From Burkholderiaceae bacterium (GTDB taxonomy: Bacteria; Pseudomonadota; Gammaproteobacteria; Burkholderiales; Burkholderiaceae_C), in contig JALRBF010000303.1 in NCBI GenBank assembly GCA_023262365.1, forward strand, positions 1 to 5,116: 5,116 nt of DNA, written 5' to 3'. The translations under genes and the position numbers were made by a program. The notes under the pieces were generated by a model. That model had not been told where the DNA came from, ran no database searches, and was given only the letters and a program-made list of their open reading frames with translations. This document shows, piece by piece, positions 1-4,905 of this stretch (positions are counted from its first letter, which is position 1; every line of letters begins with the position of its first letter).

Positions 1-6
1 CTTCAT
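1..6 (-). CDS. start of a third operon gene, cut by the window edge
   Basis: Only the first two codons, ATG AAG (Met-Lys), lie inside the window, reading leftward from position 6. The start is supported by a strong Shine-Dalgarno sequence, GAGGAG, at 18-13 on the minus strand, six bases before the ATG. The start lies 28 bases after the stop codon of the CoA-transferase gene, on the same strand and with no terminator between them, so it is probably the next gene of the operon. The product cannot be known from two codons. In Burkholderiales, operons of this kind often include a periplasmic solute-binding protein of the Bug/TctC type or an enoyl-CoA hydratase, but this is only a guess from context. 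Confidence 0.6.
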
Positions 7-12
7 TGCTAT

Positions 13-18
13 CTCCTC
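13..18 (-). promoter_or_regulatory. Shine-Dalgarno site of the downstream operon gene
   Basis: GAGGAG on the minus strand, six bases before an ATG at 6-4. It is the clearest ribosome binding site in the window and is the main evidence that a gene continues past the left edge. Confidence 0.65.
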
Positions 19-34
19 TTTCTGGGGTAAAAAA

Positions 35-1243
35 TCAAGAAACCGTTCCCGCCTCGCGCAAACGATCAATTTCGGCCTCAGTCATGCCCAGCGAGCCCAA
101 TACCTCGTTGGTGTGCTCGGCAAACTTTGGCGGGTGCAGTCGGACTGGCAGGCGCTGACCACCCAAGGTAAAGGGCGCCAGTGTCGCTTTAACCATCTGG
201 CCTGCCATCTCACCGTCTGCAACTCGAACGTCAGCCAAGCCGCCAGTGGCGATCAAATGCTCGTCTTCCAAAAGATCCTCGGGGCGTCGAATTGGTGCAA
301 ACGGCAGACCTGCTTGCTCCATTATTTCTGCAAGCTCATTGGCGCGGCGATGCCTAAGGCGTTCGCGCAACGTCTCTAAAAGCCATGGCCGAACACGCAC
401 GCGGTCATTGTTGGTCGCCAACTCAGGGCGATTGACCAAATCCTGAAGGTTCAATACGTCACAAAATACCTTCCACTGCCCATCGCTTACCGCGGCCAAA
501 AATATCTGCTCGTCATCGGCCACGGTAAACACGTCATAAATGGCCCAAGGGTTGTCGCGGGCAGGCATTGGCTTGGGGTGTTGTCCAGTCATTGCGTACT
601 GCAGCATGTGCTGCCCCATCAAAAACACATTGTTCTCGTAAAGCGCTGACTGCACTTCCATGCCTTTGCCTGAAATGCCTCGTTGAATAAGTGCACCTAA
701 CACACCAATGGTGGCAAACATCCCGCCCATGATGTCATTGACGCTCGTTCCCGCTCGCAGTGGATCGCCAGGTCGGCCCGTCATGTAAGCAAGGCCCCCC
801 ATCATTTGCACCACCTCATCTAGGGCGGTTCGATGGTCGTACGGGCCCGGTAAAAAGCCCTTACACGCCACGTAAATAAGCCGGGAGTTGACCGCGGCAA
901 GCGAGTCGTAATCCAAGCCATATTTGGTCATCGCACCGGGTTTAAAGTTCTCAATCACCACGTCAACCGAGGCACACAATTCTCTGGCCACCCGCGCCCC
1001 GTCGGGGTCTCGCAGATTGATGCTGATGCTTTTTTTGTTACGGTTGAACATGGGAAAAAACCCTGCCCCAGCGCCAAGCAAGCGCCGCGTTCCCTCGCCC
1101 TCGGCTGGCTCAACCTTAATTACCTCGGCCCCCATATCCGCCAGCAGCATGCCGCAGGTTGGCCCCATGACCATATGCGTAAATTCCACCACCCGCACAC
1201 CCTTGAGGGGCTGCGGTGGGGTGCCTTTGGGTGATTCACTCAT
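35..1243 (-). CDS. CaiB/BaiF family (class III) CoA-transferase
   Basis: This 402-residue protein has the usual length and layout of a class III CoA-transferase, a cytoplasmic enzyme that moves CoA from an acyl-CoA donor to a free carboxylate through an aspartyl-CoA thioester intermediate. Visible family marks are the N-terminal Rossmann-type stretch with ADMGAEVIKVE (residues 35-45), NRNKKSISINLRDPDG (67-82), the LDEVVQMMGGLAYMTG block (141-156), and RAGTSVNDIMGG, in which Asp170 fits the catalytic aspartate. The ATG at 1243-1241 overlaps the TGA of the upstream lyase gene by four bases, and GGAAG at 1255-1251 is a fair ribosome binding site, so the two genes are probably translationally coupled. 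Donor and acceptor are unknown. Pairing with an HMG-CoA-lyase-like enzyme suggests a dicarboxylic or hydroxy-dicarboxylic acid such as 3-hydroxy-3-methylglutarate, since human SUGCT, of the same family, is known to handle glutarate and 3-hydroxymethylglutarate. Itaconate- or citramalate-like acids are alternatives. The family call is firm; the substrate is inference. Confidence 0.93.
   Translation of the reverse strand: MSESPKGTPPQPLKGVRVVEFTHMVMGPTCGMLLADMGAEVIKVEPAEGEGTRRLLGAGAGFFPMFNRNKKSISINLRDPDGARVARELCASVDVVIENFKPGAMTKYGLDYDSLAAVNSRLIYVACKGFLPGPYDHRTALDEVVQMMGGLAYMTGRPGDPLRAGTSVNDIMGGMFATIGVLGALIQRGISGKGMEVQSALYENNVFLMGQHMLQYAMTGQHPKPMPARDNPWAIYDVFTVADDEQIFLAAVSDGQWKVFCDVLNLQDLVNRPELATNNDRVRVRPWLLETLRERLRHRRANELAEIMEQAGLPFAPIRRPEDLLEDEHLIATGGLADVRVADGEMAGQMVKATLAPFTLGGQRLPVRLHPPKFAEHTNEVLGSLGMTEAEIDRLREAGTVS
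1240..1243 (-). other. ATGA start/stop overlap coupling lyase and CoA-transferase
   Basis: The TGA stop of the lyase gene (1242-1240) and the ATG start of the CoA-transferase gene (1243-1241) share bases, in the ATGA arrangement typical of translationally coupled genes. It indicates one transcript and matched expression of the two enzymes. Confidence 0.85.
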
Positions 1244-2187
1244 GACACAACTTCCAACGTAGCGGGCTTAGGAAGGCCCGCCTTAGCAATATGACCGTAC
1301 AGCGTGTGATTGGGTAGCCAGCCTGAGAGCTTTTGTCGAAGCGCCAAGACCGCTTCCACGTTGACCCCCGTGGCCACTCCCATACGCGCAAATAGGTAAG
1401 CCATGTCTTCGGTAGAGACGTTGCCACTGGCGCCCGGCGCGTGTGGGCAACCGCCCAACCCGCCAAGACACGAGTCAAAGCGTCGAATGCCGATGGTGTA
1501 CGCCGCCATCACGTTGGCAATACCCAACCCGCGTGTGTCATGAAAATGCGCTGCCACGACTCGACCCGGGGCGACCTTCTCCATCATTTCAAACAGTTCG
1601 CTCACCTGCCGGGGGTCAGCATAGCCAACCGTATCGGCCAAACTGATCTTATCGGCCCCAGCCAGCAGCGCCTCTTGCACCAGATTAACCACGGTCTCGG
1701 CACGTACCTCGCCTTGTAGGGTGCACCCAAATGCGGTGCTGATGCCTACCTCGATGGCGCAGGCAGATCCCGCCGAGTCACGCTCCGCTCGTATGGCGGC
1801 AACGTCAGCCACCGCTTGCTGCGGTGTTTTGCGCAAGTTGGCCATGGAATGCGCTTGACTGGCCGACACCGGAAACAGCAGCGCGTGAGCGCCGCTGGCC
1901 AATGCCGCGATACCACCCTTTAGGTTAGGCACGAGGACAGACACCGTCAGGCCCGGCAGCTGCAGCGCGTGTTGAACCAAGGTTGAGGTATCTGCCAACT
2001 GTGGCATCCGAGCCGGCGGGACGAACGACCCGACCTCTATCTCTCGCAGACCACACGCGTAGGCGCCACTTAGCCACGCCAGCTTGTCCTGCGTTGGCAT
2101 GACCTCTGGGAGTATTTGCAAACCATCCCGCAGGCCCACCTCGCGGAGGATCACGCGCTCTTGCATATCTGCTTTTGGGTTGTCCAT
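1240..2187 (-). CDS. hydroxymethylglutaryl-CoA lyase-like enzyme
   Basis: A TIM-barrel lyase of the HMG-CoA lyase / DRE-TIM family, about 315 residues. The type reaction splits (S)-HMG-CoA into acetyl-CoA and acetoacetate using a divalent metal. Counting from an in-frame GTG at 2193, the sequence shows LREVGLRDGLQ (17-26, metal-binding Asp23), EIEVGSFV (51-58), AAHFHDT with His216 and His218, the signature GLGGCPHAPGASGN with catalytic Cys249, and metal ligand Asn258, so it should be active. The block before the cysteine reads DSCLGG and the one after reads CPHA, where typical leucine-pathway enzymes have DSSVAG and CPYA; this may mean a different substrate. The start is uncertain: GTG at 2193, ATG at 2187 (chosen) or ATG at 2166; none has a good Shine-Dalgarno sequence. 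The gene heads a leftward operon with the CoA-transferase and faces a LysR gene. No methylcrotonyl-CoA carboxylase genes are in view, so a role in leucine breakdown is not supported here. Confidence 0.9.
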   Translation of the reverse strand: MDNPKADMQERVILREVGLRDGLQILPEVMPTQDKLAWLSGAYACGLREIEVGSFVPPARMPQLADTSTLVQHALQLPGLTVSVLVPNLKGGIAALASGAHALLFPVSASQAHSMANLRKTPQQAVADVAAIRAERDSAGSACAIEVGISTAFGCTLQGEVRAETVVNLVQEALLAGADKISLADTVGYADPRQVSELFEMMEKVAPGRVVAAHFHDTRGLGIANVMAAYTIGIRRFDSCLGGLGGCPHAPGASGNVSTEDMAYLFARMGVATGVNVEAVLALRQKLSGWLPNHTLYGHIAKAGLPKPATLEVVS

Positions 2188-2193
2188 TGCCAC

Positions 2194-2257
2194 AGTTTAA
2201 TTTTCATTTTTAGAAATAAAATGCCTTTTTTTCCCGTATATTTTTCCAAAACAGAAA
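2194..2257. promoter_or_regulatory. divergent promoter region of the lyase operon and lysR
   Basis: This 64-bp gap is only about 22% GC (14 of 64 by hand count), in sharp contrast to the coding DNA around it. It carries A/T tracts and must hold both divergent promoters. A TATATT hexamer at 2237-2242 is a reasonable -10 for lysR; no good -35 lies at the right distance, and the implied leader is only about ten bases. No convincing -35/-10 pair could be fixed for the leftward operon, as is common for LysR-activated promoters. Two TTTTC-N7-GAAA dyads lie in it and are listed separately. Confidence 0.7.
2201..2217. promoter_or_regulatory. candidate LysR binding site 1 (TTTTC-N7-GAAA dyad)
   Basis: TTTTC (2201-2205), seven bases, then GAAAT (2213-2217). 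The core TTTC/GAAA arms are exactly inverted and include the T-N11-A pattern (T2203, A2215) known for LysR-type operators. The site is close to the start of the leftward operon. A second copy with the same spacer lies 41 bp away. Being AT-rich, it could arise by chance; the repetition is what supports it. Confidence 0.5.
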
Positions 2258-2258
2258 A
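2242..2258. promoter_or_regulatory. candidate LysR binding site 2 (TTTTC-N7-GAAAA dyad)
   Basis: TTTTC (2242-2246), seven bases, then GAAAA (2254-2258), a perfect inverted repeat of five-base arms with T2244-N11-A2256. It lies just downstream of the probable lysR -10 element and its last base is the A of the lysR ATG. A regulator bound here would block its own transcription, which fits the negative autoregulation usual for LysR proteins. Confidence 0.5.
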
Positions 2259-3166
2259 TGAAAGATCTGGATCTTACGTCCCTGCGCTTTTTTGTTGCGG
2301 TATGTGAAGAGCGCAATTTGTCGCGAGCGGCCGACCGGTGCGCGGTGGCGCCTTCCGTGATGAGTAAACGCATGTCCGCCCTAGAGGCGCAATGGGAAAC
2401 CCCCCTGCTGCTGCGCCAACGTCACGGCATGGCCCCCACGCCAGCCGGTGAGGCACTGTTGCTGCACGCGCGTACCTTGTTGCAATATGCGCAGCGGCTG
2501 CAAGCAGACATCCGCGACCAGGCACGCGGCATTGGGGGGCACGTGCGAATTTTGGCCACTGCCTCAAACATTGCTCAAGGGCTGGTGAGGGACATCGCCG
2601 AATTTCTCAACACCGCAGGGCACGAAAACATACGTGTGGATTTAGAAGAAGCCATCAGTCCGGACATACCCAAGCGAGTCAACGCAGGCGAGTCGTCGCT
2701 GGGTATCGCCTGGGACCAAGTCAACATGCACGAATTGGTCACCACACCCTACTTTCAAGATGAATTGGCCATGGTGACGCCAAAGAATCACCCCCTCGCG
2801 GCAAGGGGCACCGTGACGTATGCCGAGACCTTGGAGTGGGAGCACGTGGGCCTGCCCGTAACCAGCATGATTTACCGAATCGCCACGCGGGAGGCCGCCC
2901 GCCTGGGCAAACCATGGAACCCACGCATCGTCATGGCAAACCACGAAGTGGCCATGCGGGCCGTGGTGGCCGGGCTGGCAATCGCCCTAGCACCGCGCGA
3001 CATTGCCACCGAGTTCAGTCGCATTCACCCGCTGGCCATCATTCCCCTTAAAGACACTTGGGCAAAAAGGCAGTTCATCATCTGCCATCACCCCAAGTCG
3101 CAGCTTGGCCCGGCCAGCAACGCATTGCTCAATTTTTTGCAGGCACGCTCAAGAACACTTAACTAA
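2258..3166 (+). CDS. LysR-family transcriptional regulator
   Basis: A 302-residue protein with standard LysR length and layout. The N-terminal winged helix-turn-helix spans about residues 5-65, with [20 protein letters not shown], then [13 protein letters not shown] as the recognition region, and [12 protein letters not shown] leading into the linker helix. The effector-binding domain begins near residue 94 ([11 protein letters not shown]) and includes the usual [10 protein letters not shown] segment and a NHPLA motif. The ATG at 2258 has no clear Shine-Dalgarno sequence and is the natural start, because the family N-terminus begins within a few residues of it. It is divergent from the lyase/CoA-transferase operon and very likely controls it in response to the substrate acid or its CoA ester (inference from arrangement). 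The stop codon overlaps that of the convergent dioxygenase gene by four bases, so no terminator separates them. Confidence 0.95.
   Translation: MKDLDLTSLRFFVAVCEERNLSRAADRCAVAPSVMSKRMSALEAQWETPLLLRQRHGMAPTPAGEALLLHARTLLQYAQRLQADIRDQARGIGGHVRILATASNIAQGLVRDIAEFLNTAGHENIRVDLEEAISPDIPKRVNAGESSLGIAWDQVNMHELVTTPYFQDELAMVTPKNHPLAARGTVTYAETLEWEHVGLPVTSMIYRIATREAARLGKPWNPRIVMANHEVAMRAVVAGLAIALAPRDIATEFSRIHPLAIIPLKDTWAKRQFIICHHPKSQLGPASNALLNFLQARSRTLN
3163..3166. other. overlapping stop codons of convergent genes
   Basis: The TAA of lysR (3164-3166, plus) and the TAG of the dioxygenase gene (3165-3163, minus) overlap. No intergenic terminator exists, so each transcript must run into the other gene as antisense before ending. 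Confidence 0.9.
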
Positions 3167-4239
3167 GCCGCCTCAATCGCCCCCCGTCGCATCTGATCGC
3201 GCTCCATCGATTCAAACAACGCCTTAAAGTTACCTTCGCCAAAGCCAGTGTCCTGACGCCGCTCAATGAACTCAAAAAACACCGGCCCCATTAAGGTTTG
3301 TGAGAATATCTGCAACAACAAGCGGGGGGCACCGTCACCGGTCTGACCATCAACCAGTATCCCTCTGGCCTGCAAAGCGGCTTCGTCCAGGCCATGGCTG
3401 GGCAGACGCTCGGACAACATTTCGTAATAAGTCTCAGGCGGCGGCGTCATCAATGGCACGCCGGCTTGACGCAACGCGTCAACGGTTTTCATCAAGTCGT
3501 TGGTGCGCAACGCGATGTGCTGAATCCCTTCGCCATTGAATTGCAGCAAAAATTCTTGAATCTGCCCTTGCCCCCTACCGGCCTCCTCATTAAGCGGGAT
3601 GCGTATTTTTCCGTCAGGCGCCGTCATGGCACGACTGCTCAGGCCCGAGTACTCGCCTTTGATGTCGAAATGACGCAGCTCTTTGAAGTTAAAAATACGT
3701 TCGTAAAAATCGGCCCAGTACGCCATACGACCCTGATACACGTTGTGCGTGAGGTGGTCAATTTCTAACAAACCATGCCCTGGCGGGTGGCGCGGCACGT
3801 TGTCGTAAAACGCAAAGTCAATGTCGTAAATGCTCTGCCCGTCCTCAAATCGATCAATGAGATACAAGGGCGCGCCGCCTATGCCTTTGATGGCAGGCAA
3901 ACGCAACTCCATGGGGCCAGTCGGTATGTCCAACGGCTGAGCGCCCTTGGCCAGAGCTTGACGGTATGCATGGTGAGAATCCCGTACGCGAAACGCCATA
4001 CCACACGCGCTTGGTCCGTGCTCGGCCGCAAAATAGGCGGCGTGGCTCTGCGGCTGGCGATTCACTACGAAGTTGATGCCGCCTTGCCTAAACAAAAGCA
4101 CGTCCTTTGACCGATGCCTTGCCACCTCAGTAAAGCCAAGCTGGGTTAGCAAGGGCTCAATCACCGAGGCGGTGGGACTTGCAAATTCAACAAACTCAAA
4201 GCCGCAAAGGCCAAGGGGGTTGCTTTGATGACCGGTCAT
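3163..4239 (-). CDS. hppD: 4-hydroxyphenylpyruvate dioxygenase
   Basis: Converts 4-hydroxyphenylpyruvate and O2 to homogentisate and CO2 in cytoplasmic tyrosine catabolism, using Fe(II). It has two vicinal-oxygen-chelate domains. Counting from the ATG at 4239 (358 residues), the three iron ligands are present: His162 in IDHLTHN, His241 in GEGIQHIA and Glu323 in GPVFFEFIE. The C-terminal gate helix [18 protein letters not shown] is intact, as is [15 protein letters not shown] in the N-terminal domain. An in-frame GTG at 4251 would add four residues, but it is preceded by no ribosome binding site and its bases form part of the GGAG (4249-4246) that sits six bases before the ATG. The ATG start also gives the same N-terminal spacing as the Pseudomonas fluorescens enzyme as I recall it. 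The gene is divergent from an Lrp/AsnC regulator, which probably controls it. No homogentisate dioxygenase or fumarylacetoacetase gene is in the window. Confidence 0.97.
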   Translation of the reverse strand: MTGHQSNPLGLCGFEFVEFASPTASVIEPLLTQLGFTEVARHRSKDVLLFRQGGINFVVNRQPQSHAAYFAAEHGPSACGMAFRVRDSHHAYRQALAKGAQPLDIPTGPMELRLPAIKGIGGAPLYLIDRFEDGQSIYDIDFAFYDNVPRHPPGHGLLEIDHLTHNVYQGRMAYWADFYERIFNFKELRHFDIKGEYSGLSSRAMTAPDGKIRIPLNEEAGRGQGQIQEFLLQFNGEGIQHIALRTNDLMKTVDALRQAGVPLMTPPPETYYEMLSERLPSHGLDEAALQARGILVDGQTGDGAPRLLLQIFSQTLMGPVFFEFIERRQDTGFGEGNFKALFESMERDQMRRGAIEAA

Positions 4240-4245
4240 GGGCTG

Positions 4246-4249
4246 CTCC
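4246..4249 (-). promoter_or_regulatory. Shine-Dalgarno site that decides the hppD start
   Basis: GGAG on the minus strand, with a six-base spacer (CAGCCC) to the ATG at 4239-4237. It overlaps the upstream GTG codon at 4251-4249, which makes that GTG an unlikely start. Confidence 0.65.
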
Positions 4250-4328
4250 ACGCGAACTGTAAACGGTGTAACTTTATAAAACTTTAGACGAAATGAGCTT
4301 GCATTATTTGCTTATAAATCCTAATATT

Positions 4329-4340
4329 AAGAATATTCTT
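4329..4340. promoter_or_regulatory. perfect 12-bp palindrome AAGAATATTCTT, possible Lrp site
   Basis: A perfect dyad in the middle of the hppD/lrp gap. Its AATATT core is repeated nine bases earlier (4323-4328 and 4332-4337). Lrp-family proteins bind AT-rich imperfect dyads of about 15 bp, so this is a plausible operator. No match to a defined consensus is claimed. Confidence 0.4.
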
Positions 4341-4342
4341 TC

Positions 4343-4361
4343 TTTTTACGATTTTTTACGA
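4343..4361 (+). repeat. two direct copies of TTTTTACGA, 10 bp apart
   Basis: Exact nine-base copies at 4343-4351 and 4353-4361, placed immediately upstream of and around the -35 position of the probable lrp promoter. The one-turn spacing would put two protein contacts on the same face of the helix. They may be half-sites for autoregulation. Confidence 0.5.
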
Positions 4362-4383
4362 AATATAAATTCTTGGGTATGCC

Positions 4384-4872
4384 GTGACACCAACCACAAC
4401 AGAAAGCACCCTCGATGCCATGGATTGGCGGCTACTGAATATCTTGCAAACCCGGGGCCGCACCACCAACCTTGAACTGTCGCAGGCGGTGCACCTCTCG
4501 GCAGCGCAAACCCATCGTAGGCACCGCCGCCTTGAGGCCATGGGAATCATTAAGGGGTACGAAGCGCGGCTGGACGCCACCGCCTTAGGCCTTGGCGTGA
4601 CGGCGTTTGTGCACGTGACCATGGCGCCCAACCATGCCAAGGTGCTTACGCCATTCCGGCAAGGGGTTCAGCGCATGCCTGAAATTCTTAGTGCCCACGC
4701 CGTCAGCGGCGACACCGACTACGTGCTCGTGGTTGTTGCCCGCGACCTGAAGGCGCTTAGCGAAGTCATCATGAGTCAAATCATGCTCTTGCCAGGCGTC
4801 AACAGCGTGCGGTCAACGGTGTGTTTGGAAGAGGTTAAGTCGACCCACGCCTTGCCTCTGCCAACGGTCTAA
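4384..4872 (+). CDS. Lrp/AsnC-family transcriptional regulator
   Basis: A 162-residue protein of the usual Lrp/AsnC size. The N-terminal helix-turn-helix covers about residues 10-60: LDAMDWRLLNILQTRGRTTNLELSQAVHL, written here only to show helix order, is followed by recognition helix LSAAQTHRRHRRLEAMGII. The C-terminal ligand-binding/oligomerisation (RAM) domain spans about 70-152, with VSGDTDYVLVV (107-117) holding the family GD-DY motif and LPGV at 136-139. Start choice: the GTG at 4384 gives a family-typical length but has no Shine-Dalgarno sequence; ATG at 4420 (Met13) would still keep the whole HTH, giving 150 residues. Divergent placement next to hppD suggests that it controls that gene in response to tyrosine, phenylalanine or a related metabolite, and probably itself; this is inference. 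Confidence 0.93.
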   Translation: MTPTTTESTLDAMDWRLLNILQTRGRTTNLELSQAVHLSAAQTHRRHRRLEAMGIIKGYEARLDATALGLGVTAFVHVTMAPNHAKVLTPFRQGVQRMPEILSAHAVSGDTDYVLVVVARDLKALSEVIMSQIMLLPGVNSVRSTVCLEEVKSTHALPLPTV

Positions 4873-4885
4873 CCCTACGCCCACC

Positions 4886-4905
4886 GCAAGGCGCGCGCGC
4901 CTCGC
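4886..4905. repeat. GC palindrome between convergent lrp and BKACE genes
   Basis: GGCGCGCGCGCC at 4890-4901 is a perfect 12-bp palindrome, extendable to 20 bp (4886-4905) with one mismatched pair. It fills most of the 33-bp gap between two convergent stop codons. As RNA it could fold into a short GC stem on either strand, but no T-run follows in either direction, so it is not a standard intrinsic terminator. It may be a bidirectional pause or termination aid. Confidence 0.5.

Larger units (their letters stand above)
4252..4383. promoter_or_regulatory. divergent hppD / lrp promoter region with phased repeats
   Basis: This AT-rich gap (37 G/C of 132 by hand count) separates divergent genes. 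For hppD, TATAAA at 4278-4273 (minus) is a possible -10 with no good -35. For lrp, TATAAA at 4364-4369 is a possible -10; transcription would then begin about ten bases before the GTG start, and no Shine-Dalgarno sequence is visible. Short repeats spaced about one helical turn occur at both ends: ACTTTA at 4271-4276 and 4281-4286, TGTAA at 4258-4262 and 4267-4271, and TTTTTACGA at 4343-4351 and 4353-4361. ACGAAAT occurs at 4288-4294 and 4358-4364. Such AT-rich, helically spaced sites fit Lrp-type multimer binding, but low complexity can produce them by chance. Confidence 0.6.

Noticed and set aside
113..446. Plus-strand open frames opposite the CoA-transferase gene
   Set aside because: They lie wholly antisense to a clear family member, have no ribosome site and show no recognisable protein pattern; they are shadows of its codon bias.
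924..1262. 112-codon plus-strand open frame
   Set aside because: Antisense to the N-terminal half of the CoA-transferase; composition reflects the opposite strand and no domain is visible.
1236..1719. Open frames on both strands inside the lyase gene
   Set aside because: They overlap the conserved catalytic region of the lyase in other frames; the lyase frame holds all family motifs, so there is no sign of a frameshift.
3157..3168. CTTA-AC-TAAG inverted repeat over the overlapping stop codons as a terminator
   Set aside because: Four-base arms with a two-base loop are too short to form a stable stem, and no T-run follows.
3394..4110. Plus-strand open frames of 111-124 codons opposite hppD
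   Set aside because: The hppD frame is intact with all iron ligands; the antisense frames have no start signals or known motifs.
4293..4475. Possible 60-residue leader peptide in the hppD/lrp gap
   Set aside because: It has aromatic residues, which is tempting next to a tyrosine gene, but it has no Shine-Dalgarno sequence, begins in the AT-rich promoter region, runs into lrp in another frame, and no attenuator stem-loop follows.
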